A stretch of 64,000 bases of DNA from Cryptomeria japonica (Eukaryota; Streptophyta; Pinopsida; Cupressales; Cupressaceae): the NCBI RefSeq assembly GCF_030272615.1, contig NC_081413.1, forward strand, positions 557,221,136-557,285,135, read 5' to 3'. The notes beneath the pieces are model-generated. The model was given only the letters and a program-made list of their open reading frames with translations, ran no database searches and was not told the DNA's origin. Shown piece after piece: positions 1-10,559 of the stretch; position 1 is the stretch's first letter, and every line of letters starts with the position of its first letter. Made by a program: the position numbers and the translations under genes.

Positions 1-94
1 GTTGGAATAACTACCAGTTGAGAATAACTCATACATCAACTAAGTGTGTGTCCACCAATGATAATCATAACTAATCATCATCAAAATACCAACA
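1..94 (-). repeat. Element A 3' LTR, partial
   Basis: The segment matches 6404-6497 with about five substitutions and ends in CCAACA, the inverted TGTTGG end of the LTR. It is directly followed by the polypurine tract, which fixes it as the 3' LTR of a minus-strand element. The rest lies left of the window. Confidence 0.85.
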
Positions 95-109
95 ATCTCC
101 CCCTTTGGC
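95..109 (-). other. Element A polypurine tract
   Basis: On the minus strand this reads GCCAAAGGGGGAGAT immediately before TGTTGG of the LTR, the standard plus-strand priming site of plant Copia elements. A degraded second copy in the same context (TTGCCAACAATGAC next to a purine run) lies at 271-294. Confidence 0.85.
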
Positions 110-351
110 ATTGATGGCAACACTTAGGAAAATTTTGACATCTAAGTGCTTACAAAACAAAAATAGATGCCATAATCAAAGTTACTCCCCTTAAGCATAT
201 ATACTACTCCCTTTGCAAAAATTACAAGTATGTGCATGAAATGTTAATACTCGCCAAAATTTTAATACACTACTCCCACTTTGCCAACAATGACAAGGTA
301 ATGCAAAATATTCCCCTTTTTGTTTGCATAATATGAAAATAGAGTATATGT

Positions 352-3300
352 TCATGACAATAAGGAGTAAAACTTCTCAAAAAGAGATTTAAAGTTTTGC
401 ATAAACATTTTCATGTCTGAAGAGCATGACTCAAGAAGTGGGGCAACAATTTCACTTTTGTTCTTCATTTGGGAGGCTAATTCTTCCATTGCATCGATGG
501 TGCTCATCTCTCGTGTCACAATAATAGCCTCCAAGTTCAAGAAACACTTTTGAAGAACCTGCAATTTTGGTTATAGAAGCAACTGGAGCTCCTGAAGATC
601 TCGTGTCCGATTGCAGATCTTTGAGTCAAGTTTTGCAATCTAATGTTGGTGAGTATGAATAGTTTGTCCATATACTGTGAATAGATCATAGGGTAGTTTG
701 AAGTTGCCGATATATTTCTGTAACTTCGATTGGAGTTGAGTCTTCTGTTTTAGAGCATCTTCACAAAATAGGTGAGGTTGATAGATTTTACTCAAGAGTA
801 GGTTACCTTCACCCATAGCTGAACTTATATCATCTTTTTGCTTAAGCAGTCGTGTCCTATCTTCATCCATTTTCTTTACTAAGGCAACTTTGAGTGCCTT
901 TTCATGGTTTTTCTTTGCAATGGCCTGAGCAACATCTTCCAAACATTGTACCTGATCATCCACTACCATGCAAAGAAGTTTGAGCTTGGCCAACGATGAA
1001 TTGGTACTGGGGAGGTTAGTACCGGGGATTAGATTAAACTAGGTGTCAACAACAAACTGAATAAAATCCTGTTCTTTCTTTTTCCTTAGTTCTTCCAATC
1101 TCTCCTGCGCTAGTTGAATGCTTTGCAGTAGCTCAGTCTCATCAACCAATTGAGTTAGATAGGAAATAGTCAAATCAGTGGGACTGGTGGAATCAACCTG
1201 CTTGGATTGATATCCGGTTACTTTCAGAGTCTGTCCTCCTTCCTTTGCCTTGATCTCCGCTTGTTTTTTCTTCTCTTCTTCTTCTTTTTCTTGGGCTACC
1301 TTGGTGGCCTTCACTTTCTCCTCTTCCACTCTCCTCTTCTCCTCTTCTTTCTTTTGCTCTTCTTCTTTCTTTTTCTCTTCCTTTTTCTTCTCTGCTTCCT
1401 CCTTCCTCTTCTTTTCTTCCTTCCTCTTCTTCTCTTCTTCCTTCTTTTTCTCTTCTTCCTTCTTCTCTTTTTCCTTTTTTTTGTCTTCTTCCTTCCTCTT
1501 CTCTTCTTGTCTCACTTTCTCTGCTTGCTCTTTCTCTCTCTTTTCTTTCTCCACTTTCTCTTTTTCCGCTTTCTCATCCTTTTCTGGAGTGATATCCTCA
1601 ATATCCAATGCATCAACATCAATGGGTTCATTTTTTTCTATCATTCTTTCACCAAGACTGTCAAGGACTTCATCTGGTTTGGCAGAGGATAGGTCAGGCT
1701 CTTGCTCATCTTGTCGATTAGCTTTAGATACTTGTTGCATTTTGACAGAAGCTTTAACCTGCAAATGGGTGTCTTTTTGCACTTCAAAAGTTTTGCCTCC
1801 AAGTAGTTGAAGTCTTATTCTTTGCATGAAGAAAATGCCTTTGTACTCATCAATAATTTCAAACAATTCTGAGTTAGAGGCATCTGGAAAATATTGAGCA
1901 AAAAATTTCTCCCTGGTGTCTTGCTCTTTTTCAATGGCAATGTGCCATTTGTTGTCCAAAGAATCATACAAAGATTTAGAAGTAACTAATTTAATTTTGG
2001 AAGGTGACCGATCATTAATACATAAATATTTAATAAGTTCTTGTTCAACATCCTCCTTTTCACTATCATTGAAATCATCAAAATATTCTTTTAAATCATC
2101 AGGAACTTTTCTTCTAATATTCTTTATGGTTCTTTGACAATGTGTCATAGGTTTGTAAGAAGAAATATCTAAATTTACCGGTGTAGAGGTTGTTGGTACA
2201 TTATCAGTTGACTTCGTCTTCTTGCTTGATTGCCTTGTCTTCTTAATTTCTACCTCCAATTTAGTGTCTTCTGAATTTGGTGAGTTATTCTTGGTTTTCC
2301 TCTTCCTTTCAAATACCTTTGCTGGAATAGCCTCCAATTTCTTTTTTGCTGGTGACCTTTTGGTCACTTTAGGATTGGCAGCAGATGTAACATGTGTCGA
2401 TGCCGATGGTACTGCTTTATTCTTTTTATGCTTCAGTACCTCAATAGGTTTGATCCTCTCTAAGTAAGTACCAGTCCTCTTTTTCTTGGGATCTAGTGGC
2501 GAAGCAAGTAGGTTAGTGGCATAGCCTGTCAGTATATCATTTACCACTTCATACCCCATAGGCTCAACTACATCTTCTCTAGGTTTGACCGCTTCCATTA
2601 TGCAGTGATTTGTTTTGATTGTAAAGCAGATGTCATCTTCATATTTCTTAACTAGATCACCGGATATTCTCATTCTTTGGTTCATCTTTAGTTTGAACTC
2701 ATCAAAATATATGTTCAAAGTCTCCAGATATGTAGTTCCCACTACTTGTAGACTCTCCTTTATTTGTCTGGAACTTGGTAGGTTAGTTGACCATTGAACA
2801 TCACTAACTCCAGGAAAATATCCTTGAAAGTAGAAAAATAAATCGACAAGTAATTGACCAAATTTAAACCTTAGGGTTTTGTCCAATTTGATCGAATTTG
2901 GGTTATCTACGAGTTGTTTATGCATACAGGTACATAAGTCACATTCTGCATTCTCCTTGATCATCCTGTAAGCGGCATGCACCGCAACTGTAGGAACAAA
3001 ATTCATTCTACTACCATAGAATATTCTATACCCGATTACCATGCATGCATATTTCGCCAAATCATGTTTAATAGCATTGACAATCATTGCCCGTTGGTCA
3101 CTCATAGAACCGGTGAGCTCTGTCACTTTGGTTTTGGTGATCTTTCGAAGAACGGGGACTTCCCAAACATTATAGAAATAGGTCACGACATGAATTGCCT
3201 CCAGTGTAATATCATGGGTTCGCTCAAGGTATATCTTATCACCACAAACCCTACTAAGGATAATCCTAATGTTTTCTTCTGTAAATTCTTCGAGAAAATA

Positions 3301-3567
3301 TACTACATTATGTAATTTCTTCTTCTTGATTATGTTGTATTTAGGTTTAATCTTCTTATTGTCTCCACAGAACAGACTCGACTAGGAGTGAATCACTAGG
3401 GACCCTAGGTCTTCTAGTTTGCAATCAATATATCCTAAAACATCACCTTCGACAATGACTCCGTCGGGAATTTGAGATAGGGCATTATATTTCATCTTCT
3501 TTTATAAGAAACTTAGGTGCATCCTTAGGTTCAGTAGAACTAGAAGGGATTTTAGATGCAGAAGCCA
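352..3567 (-). pseudogene. Element A ORF2, large Lys/Glu-rich protein of unknown function, broken
   Basis: The likely start is the ATG at 3567 (MASASK), matching the start of the better N-terminus in element B (13965). The first 130 or so codons are frame-disrupted. From 3186 to 352 one frame runs throughout, interrupted only by nonsense codons (for example at 1039 and 640). Visible parts: a globular N-terminal region with the conserved string FGQLLV-LFFYFQGYFPGV, a basic Ser/Pro-rich linker, a second globular part (HCQRTIKNIRRK), a Lys/Glu run about 100 residues long (about 1270-1590), and a C-terminal helical part containing MVVDDQVQ and STIDAMEE. It is clearly homologous to B ORF2, roughly 65-70% identical in the best-aligned stretch by eye. 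I recognise no enzyme motif. A distant tie to plant transposon-protein domains cannot be excluded. Confidence 0.7.
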
Positions 3568-4026
3568 TATCTAGAAGATTCCAAATGACAAGAATGTTTC
3601 AACAAGAAATACCTTCACTCTCTGAACTAGGGTTTGCCAATGTCAAGCACAACACACTTCTTCAGAAGCTTGTTTACCACTTTGAATTCCACACTGATAG
3701 CTTGAAGTGGCTGCTAAATCTTGTACAAGATTCCTTTCTAAATTCTTTCAAATGCAAGATAAATCACTTTGGTTGCGCTGCTCAAGCTTAGAAAAAATCT
3801 TATCTGAAAATAGGTAAGTAAAAATGATGACAAAAGTCACTCTTAAACATGCTCCCACCTACCATAATAAATGCATCATCATTAGGGCTCAAACCCTAAT
3901 TTTACCTTTTACCGCTTCATTTCTTCTGTCGGTTGACAGGTAAAAAATACTAATAAAGGTACTTTACTGATAACCCCAGGGGTTTGAAACATTTTACCGA
4001 TATGTTCCCCCTAAGCTTTTCGAAGC
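3568..4026 (-). other. Element A spacer between Gag and ORF2
   Basis: About 460 bp without a supported reading frame. It corresponds to 13966-14396 of B and shares with it an AAACCCTAATTT word, a CTGTCGGTTGACAGG-like segment and a run reading AGCTTAGGGGGAA on the minus strand (4005-4018), just downstream of Gag. ORF2 translation would need a separate or spliced RNA, or re-initiation; the sequence does not show which. Confidence 0.6.
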
Positions 4027-5316
4027 TCATTTTGTCAGTTCAGGGATTTCCACACTGGGTGCGAAAACTAGTACATCTTGTGGCTTCTCTTCAGATTTCT
4101 TTTTCCAAGTTTTTTCCATGTCTTCCTTTCAACATCAATCTTCCCTTTTGGATTGATCGGTATGTCTCTTGATGGATTATTTCTTAGTTTGCATGCTCTA
4201 GCAGCGTGTCCTGATTTGTTGCAATGATAGCATATCATTTCAAGTGTTCTCCATGGTCCAGTGTTTATATTTCCATTCTTCCTTCTACATGTTGCAGTAG
4301 TGTGACCGCTACCACGACATATCAAACATGTTTCTCTCCAAATGGTTGCCACTCCATAACCATTTGACCAATGGTCATAGGTTTTGTACTGGTTTGGGTT
4401 TCGCTTCATAGGAAGTTCCAAGACAACTCCTTTAGATCTTGGTGGATAAATTCCAAAGTTGTTCATAACCGACCTGCACTCAAAAGCTCTATGCCCAAAC
4501 TTGTTGCATGCATAACAATTAAATCTACCAGATCTAGCCATACTATTTTGAAATTAAGGAAAGTTGTTGTAAGCCTTGCTCCTACATACATTGGTAGTAT
4601 GTCCTTCTTTAAGACAGTTAAAGCAAACGGGTTTAAAGCAAACGGGTTTAAACTTTTGCTTACCTTTACTCCTTATGTTGTTCTTAGGTGTTGATTGCTT
4701 CTTTAGTGCATCACTTTTGGTTCTAGAGGTCTCACCTTCCTCGTATCCAGAGAAACCAAGTCCAGTGGTATCCTTTGATGGCTTCACTGATTCCAGCTTT
4801 TGTTCAAACTTAGTAGCACTCCGGTTGAACTTAGCAAGTATTTCCTTTGTCTCAACAAGTTCCTTTGAAAGAGAATCATTGGTCTCCATCAAGGTTTCAT
4901 TATGAGAAATAACTATATTCAGTTCAGCTTGTATTTCTTCTTTCTCTTCTCTACCCTCCTGCAGATAGGTGGTAATGGTATCGATTTCTTGTTTCAACTA
5001 AGAGATCTCATGCTCCTTGTCCTTTACCAAATCTTTAGCTTTTCTTTTGTTTTCTAGCTCCTGACTCATCCTAATAGTCAGTCCTTCCAACTCCCTCCTT
5101 AGGTTAGTTTTTGATTCATTCAGTTTTTCCACTTCTCCGACTAGGGCCTCCATGTCTACTTCATCAGAAGAGCTATTTTTCAGTAAATTCCATCAATTGC
5201 TCAGCAAGTTCTCTTCTCTTAGCTAAAGAGGCTTTATACTTGACTTTGAGTTCATCATAGGATCTCTTAGACTCGGTAAGATGGTGAGTGAGTTCCCTTG
5301 TGCTGTATTCCCCCAT
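4027..5316 (-). pseudogene. gag: Element A Gag-like protein with four CCHC zinc knuckles, broken
   Basis: The likely start is the ATG at 5316 (MGEYSTREL), about 35 bp after the primer site, matching MGEYTLREL in B. The N-terminal half is a predicted coiled coil. The C-terminal half keeps four CCHC knuckles: CFNCLKEGHTTNVC, CYACNKFGHRAFEC, CLICRGSGHTTATC and CYHCNKSGHAARAC. All four have complete C-C-H-C sets, unlike copy B. Damage: a frameshift near 5180, an in-frame TAG near 4998, a TAA near 4554 and a frameshift near the C-terminus. A 15-bp duplication just before knuckle 1 repeats the residues CFKPV. The role by family is RNA binding and particle assembly. No protease follows. Confidence 0.8.
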
Positions 5317-5351
5317 ATCTCCTTCCAAGTGGTTAGACTTATAGAAAGGGA

Positions 5352-5366
5352 GACTCTGATACCAAT
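5352..5366 (-). other. Element A primer binding site
   Basis: The minus strand reads ATTGGTATCAGAGTC directly after the 5' LTR, one base off the plant Copia site TTGGTATCAGAGC, which is complementary to the 3' end of initiator Met tRNA. Confidence 0.85.
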
Positions 5367-6497
5367 TATTGAATACGAAGAGGGGGGGGGGTGAATTAGT
5401 ATACCCAAAAACTTAAACAAACTCTTAAGCAGTTTAACTACAAACTAGTATAGCAGATTAAACAATACACCGGTTAAAACATAAACAAGACAAATATCAA
5501 ATAAAGCATTCACCCATAGAAGCACAATCACCACAACACAAGATGTTTTGACATGGAAACCCAAATGGGAAAAACCACGGTGAGTAAAACTCACAAGTCA
5601 ACTATTTGCAAAATAGTAACTAGACCAGTTAAGGCCTTACAACGTTCTTCACCAGAACAGATCCTGTTACGAATCCAGATCTCTGTTATGAGATAAGTCC
5701 TGCTAAAGACTACCCCGTCAGAGGATTTCAGATCCACGATTGTGAACCACCTTGTTAGAGGATTTTCAATAGGCTTGGCTGGGCCTACCCAGTTAAGGGT
5801 TTCAGACTTGTCGAAGATATTAGTAATCAACAAGTGAATGATCTAGACAGTAGCACAAAATGCTTGATTAGATCCCTGACAACTCCCTGTTAATGCATTC
5901 CAACATTACTTCAGTCTTCTATATTTTGCACTCTCTATCTCTATTGCGAGAGACCTTTTCTCGCACAGACCTAATCTTCTTTTTTTTAATGATCGCAGAC
6001 AACAACTCTCTTAAAACCCTAGACATGATGTCCTCATATAGGAACTTGATTTCATGTCAGTCCAATAAGATTAAACTATAATTTTCTAGGTATAGTGCAT
6101 CTAGATACATTTGGTAACACGACACAAAAGCACTGCCAAAGTGTCGATGGATGATACCTCATCACACATTGAAATTATACCGGTTAACAAAGTATATTGA
6201 TTACCAGTTGACAAGTGAAGACTGAAAAAATGGAACATAGTCTTTCGATCAAAAGATTAACTGTCGCTTGGGATCTTCGTTCCGCTTGAGATCTTCATAC
6301 CGCTTGGGGTCTTCGGTCATGCTTTGACCGGTAAACATCTTTTGCAAAACACTGATAGTCTTCAACAAATAAAGACTATACATATTAATGACATAAAATA
6401 TCGGTTGGAACAACTACCGGTTGAGAATAACTCATACATCAAATAAGTGTGTGTCCACCAATGACAATCACAACTAATCATCATCAAAATACCAACA
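5367..6497 (-). repeat. Element A 5' LTR
   Basis: About 1,131 bp between the primer site and CCAACA. In element orientation it starts TGTTGG. The first bases on the plus strand (TATTGAATACG) align with TGATGAATAC of B, so the terminal CA is mutated. It contains a ten-base G run (5382-5391), several GTTA(A/G)(A/G)GG words, and the block TGGGAAAAACCAC (5568-5580) that also occurs in the LTRs of B, F and H. Confidence 0.85.
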
Positions 6498-9050
6498 TGA
6501 ACTTCTTTTAGCGCTTTCATGTTAAATAGTGCTTCTATTTTTACACAAAGTAGCGCTATTGTAACAGAGAGTTGTAAAAAAATTCCTTATAACCCAAAAG
6601 CAAAAAAAATTAGGCTCGTGGAAGCCCACCAAACATTCGGATTTTACTAACCAGTTGATTTTTGTGCAGGTTTAAACTAACCCCATCTTGTAAGATTTTT
6701 CAAAAGTTAAAGCTTAGGAAGTAGATTTATTTATGTTGCTAATTTTTTCTTTAAAGTTAGGATAAAATGAATTCACTTTCTTTTCTTGGTTAACAATCAA
6801 ACTTCGCTTCTTTTTGGGTTTAAAATGAATCACATATTTGGTTTGGAGCTGATAAAAAGAATCTGATTTGTCCAAAGTTAAAAAGAACTACAAACTCCAA
6901 ACCCAACAAATTTCTTTTTTTGCAAGATAGGAGCAAAATCTTTATTTTGGTGCTTAAAATCAACAACACAAATTTCATTTCTTACATCAACTTAAAGAAA
7001 TCACAATCCACACTTCGTTTTGGGTAAAGCTTAAAAAGAACAAGCCATTTTTCCTTCAAATTCAAAGTGATTTTATTTCAAGAAAAAATGTGTTCTCAAT
7101 TCAATTGACCAGGATTTCAAATTCTTAGACTCCAAAACATTTTGCCTTTGAAGTTAAAAAGAACACCATGATTGTTGGAGCAACATCTCCAAATAGCTAG
7201 ATCACATTGCAATGAAAATCAGTTAAAAAGAACAAGTGTTTTTGGTGATTGGCACACTTGTGCATAGTTTATCGAGTGGTCCTACTTCTAACACACACTA
7301 TCCTCTCCCTTGGCTTTCGTGGTCTTAGGTGCAAGAGAAAAGTGTTAGTAACACTCAAAATTTTATCTTTTTAAGAGAGGCATGCCAAGAGACACATCAC
7401 TCTTGGGAACGACCTCGCGCGGTAAATCCTTAGAGCCGCTATAGAAATCAGGTGTGAGTGAAAGTTGTAGCCCTGGGTATAGTTGTTCCTACAGTGTAAC
7501 TTGCCGAAAGGACATATGGGCCTCACCAAAAGTTACAAGGCTCTTAACTGAGTCACTACAGAATGAAGTTATGTCCAAAAACATCAAAAATTACTAGCCA
7601 CCTTTTTATATAGAAACCTACCCATTCTATTAATTGAGGATATTTGTGAGAAGTTTAGTGCAAGAGCATAGATGGTTTTGCTCCCAAGATACTCACCATA
7701 CATATTTCCTTGAGTAGAAACATAACTTTTTGAAAGGCTACTTGTAGCTTGATAAAAGTGGTGACTCCCCCATCATAGGGATCATCTATTTGTTATGCTC
7801 ACGAAAGACTTAGTATATCACATCCTTACCTGCTACGGTAGGATTCATAAGGTATGTAGTACCAAAGTTGAAGAAATATCAAGATGTGGGCTGAAATTAT
7901 CACAACTGGCCATTTGACCTTAGGGATAAAATATGTTTGAAGTGTCTTCGTTTTGTTTCAGACGAGTAATAAATTGAGTTGACTTCAGGCTTTTTGAAAA
8001 AACATACACAAAAACATTTGAAAAGGAGTAAAAAAGGTTCAAAGATTGGGTTGACTTAGACCCACACTTATTTGTGCCTTTTGAGGCAACATTATTGTGT
8101 TTGTGTGTTTGCTCTGTTTTCTTGTCAAAGAAAGTCAAAAACCAATTCAAAAACAAGTATTCATGCAACACAAAATTTTCAAAACCAAACATTTGGCAAC
8201 AATCAAAACAAAGTGGAAACAAGATGTTAAACTATATGACCATCCTTCACATTTTGAGAAGGAAGAATCTTCATCAACATATGAATCTGAAGAAAGACCA
8301 TTGAGCTCAAAGTCTTTCACCAAAATAAGGAAATTTTTCTATCTCAATAGACAGATTTTTGTCTCACACTGAGCCTTCTTGCGTCATATGCATCTATATC
8401 TTCAAGGAAAATCCAACGAGTTTGATCAAGAATCTTTGAACAACAGAGCTTTTACTCAATATAGAGCTTTGAGTTATCATAAAAACAAGGGAGGCAAAAT
8501 CAACCCCGCCTTCTTTCTAGACATTTGCATAACATATAGCATAGCTCAGGAAGAACCACCAACCTGAAAAGAGAAGAGGAAGAATTTTTCCCATTTGTAA
8601 CAAATTTTTTTTATTGAAATTCACATTCCCATCCATTCTCACATTCATACATCATCAATCCATTCCAACTCTCGAAACATAAAAAAGGTCTTGTCCTAAG
8701 TTCTTTTTAGATATTGCTTGAATCAAAACAACACATCACTTTTTAGAGTGTCTCTACATCTAGAATAAACTCATCCTAAGAGGCATTTCTATGCAGGTTA
8801 AAACTAGTCTATGAGTGCATCCTCTCATTACTAGGTAGCTTGGTTTGTAACACATCTCAGACCTTGCTATACCTTATCATATCAAACATTGTTGACAACA
8901 CAAACAAGCAATTCATAGAAGGACTTTGGTAAAATCAAACCTTTAGTGTTAGAGATCCATATGCTAAACACTTTACCAAAAATTTATCTCTCATTCCATC
9001 ACCAACTCATAATCATTTTCACCAAACTTCAACAACAACTTTCAAATAAA
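6498..9050 (+). other. Element C leader, no gene seen
   Basis: About 2.5 kb between element A and the gag start. The length equals the leader of D (41095-43582), also 2.5 kb. It is AT-rich with TTAAAAAGAA and CAAAA-rich words (6840-7250) and a GC-richer block (7380-7560). Short open frames occur on both strands but none shows family motifs or coding character. Confidence 0.5.
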
Positions 9051-9170
9051 ATGGCTCAAACCAGATCGAGGACTAGACAACTAGAGAACGAGGAGGAAGA
9101 GGAGGACAATCTCAATGAATTCCAAGAAGCCCTTGGACAAAATGCAAATGATGAAAATCCTAGTACTCCT
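9051..9170 (+). pseudogene. gag: Element C gag, N-terminal fragment
   Basis: The ATG at 9051 follows a TTTCAAATAAA context and begins MAQTRSRTRQLEN, an Arg-rich then Glu/Asp-rich N-terminus like the start of D gag (43583, MVETRLQKSR). The frame is cut at 9170 by the insertion of element B and resumes at 16838. The flanking five bases are CTCCT before and CTTCC after B, differing by two transitions, which fits an aged target duplication. Removing B and one flank copy keeps the gag frame. An upstream in-frame extension to 8946 is noncoding leader. Confidence 0.75.
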
Positions 9171-10290
9171 TGATGAATACTAAGAGGGGGGGTGAATTAG
9201 TATTCCAAAAATCAATGTACTTAAACACTTTGCTAGACTAACAGTAAATCGGTAAAACAATTTAGCAGACAAACCGGTTACCACACATGCAAACCAAATA
9301 GCAAATAATGCATTCACCCATAGAAGCACAAACACCATAACACAAGAGATTTTGACATGGAAACCCAAATGGGGAAAACCACAGTGAGATGGAACTCACA
9401 AGTAACTATCTGCAAAATAGGAACCAAACCGGTTAAGGTCATACAATGTTCTTTACCAGAATAGATCCTATTAGGAATCTCAATCTCTATTAGGAGATAA
9501 ATCCGATTAAAAACTACCTTGCTAGAGGATTTTAGATCCACAGATGGGAACCACCTTGTTAGAGGATTTACAAAAGGCTTTTGGGCCTACCCGGTTAAGG
9601 GCTTCAGACTTGTCGAAGATGTGAGTAATCAACAAGTGAGTGATCTAGCTAATAGCACAGATTGCTTGGTTAGATCCTTGATAGCTCGTTCCTAATGCAT
9701 TCCAACATCACTTTAGTCTTCTACACATTCACACTCTCTCTAACTCATCAACCACCTTGAACCCTAGCAACAACCTAAAACCCTAGACATGATGTCCTTA
9801 TAAAGGAATCTGATTTCATGTCGGTCCAATAGGATTATAATACAATTTCCTAGGTTCAATGCATCTAGACATATCTTATAACATGACACAAAAAGCACCG
9901 TTGAAGTGTCGGCACCGCCAAACAATCGGTGGATGGTAACTCATCACAAAATGTTGATTGGTAACTCATCACAGAGTATTATCGGGTCATACAAAATACT
10001 GGTTTAAGCAAAATACCAGTTGCCGATTTGACAAAATGACAACTGGGAAATATGTGTTCTGTCGCTTTGATCCTTCGTACTGCTGGAGATCCTTGAACTA
10101 CTTGGGGTCAGCATACCGCTTTAGATCGGTAAACATTTTCTGCAAAACACCAATAGTCTAAGGACTATAATGCATCATACCGGTTGGGAACAATTGTCGG
10201 TTGAGCATGACTCATACATATAAAAGTGATCTCAATGCAAGTGTGTGTCCATCAATGACAATCACAACATAATCATCAAAAATGCCAACA
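9171..10290 (-). repeat. Element B 3' LTR
   Basis: Begins TGATGAATAC and ends GCCAACA on the plus strand, 1,120 bp. It aligns end to end with 15725-16837, with substitutions scattered throughout (roughly 5% by eye). It contains a G run (9184-9190), the TGGGGAAAACCAC block (9371-9383) and GTTAGAGGATT words. Confidence 0.9.
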
Positions 10291-10305
10291 ATCTCCCCCT
10301 TTTGC
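10291..10305 (-). other. Element B polypurine tract
   Basis: The minus strand reads GCAAAAGGGGGAGAT directly against TGTTGGC of the 3' LTR. A second tract in the same context (GTCATTGTTGGCAAAGGGGG) lies at 10483-10505, and a third run, AGGGGGAG, near 10377-10385. The 10291-10559 stretch is 3' untranslated sequence with no gene. Confidence 0.85.
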
Positions 10306-10559
10306 ATTGATGGCAACACTTAGGAAATTTTGACATCTAAGTGTTTTACAACAAAAATATGCCATAATCAAAATTACTCCCCCTAAGCATATACACTATC
10401 TCTTTTGCAGAAAATACAATGTATACTACTTCTTAACAGAAATAACATGAAAGTATACATCAAAACATTCAAAATTTATACTTCTCCCCCTTTGCCAACA
10501 ATGACAACAAAATATTATAGACCAACCCCTGTTTCATTAGTATTAAAAGAATAAGAGTT

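Larger units (their letters stand above)
1..6497 (-). mobile_element. Element A: non-autonomous LTR retrotransposon (Gag + ORF2), left end cut by window
   Basis: Read on the minus strand, the order is 5' LTR (5367-6497), initiator-Met-type primer site, Gag, ORF2, polypurine tract, then the last 94 bp of the 3' LTR at the window edge. The internal region (95-5366) holds no protease, integrase, reverse transcriptase or RNase H motif. Element B (9171-16837) has the same plan, so this is a family and not a single deletion product. The 94 bp visible from the 3' LTR differ from the matching end of the 5' LTR at about five positions by eye. A lies in the leader of Gypsy element C. Left-side target duplication is outside the window; the right flank starts TGAAC. 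Confidence 0.85.

Noticed and set aside
1207-1810. Plus-strand Phe/Ser/Leu-rich frames
   Set aside because: Complement of the Lys/Glu run of A ORF2.
7920-8372. Open frames of 76-100 codons on both strands in the C leader
   Set aside because: Lys/Phe/Asn-rich, mutually overlapping, no family motif, and located where Tat elements have noncoding leader.
9958-10161. Small plus-strand frame (67 codons), also at 16478-16708
   Set aside because: It lies wholly within the two LTRs of B, so its repetition only reflects the LTR duplication, and the two copies do not keep codon-level conservation.
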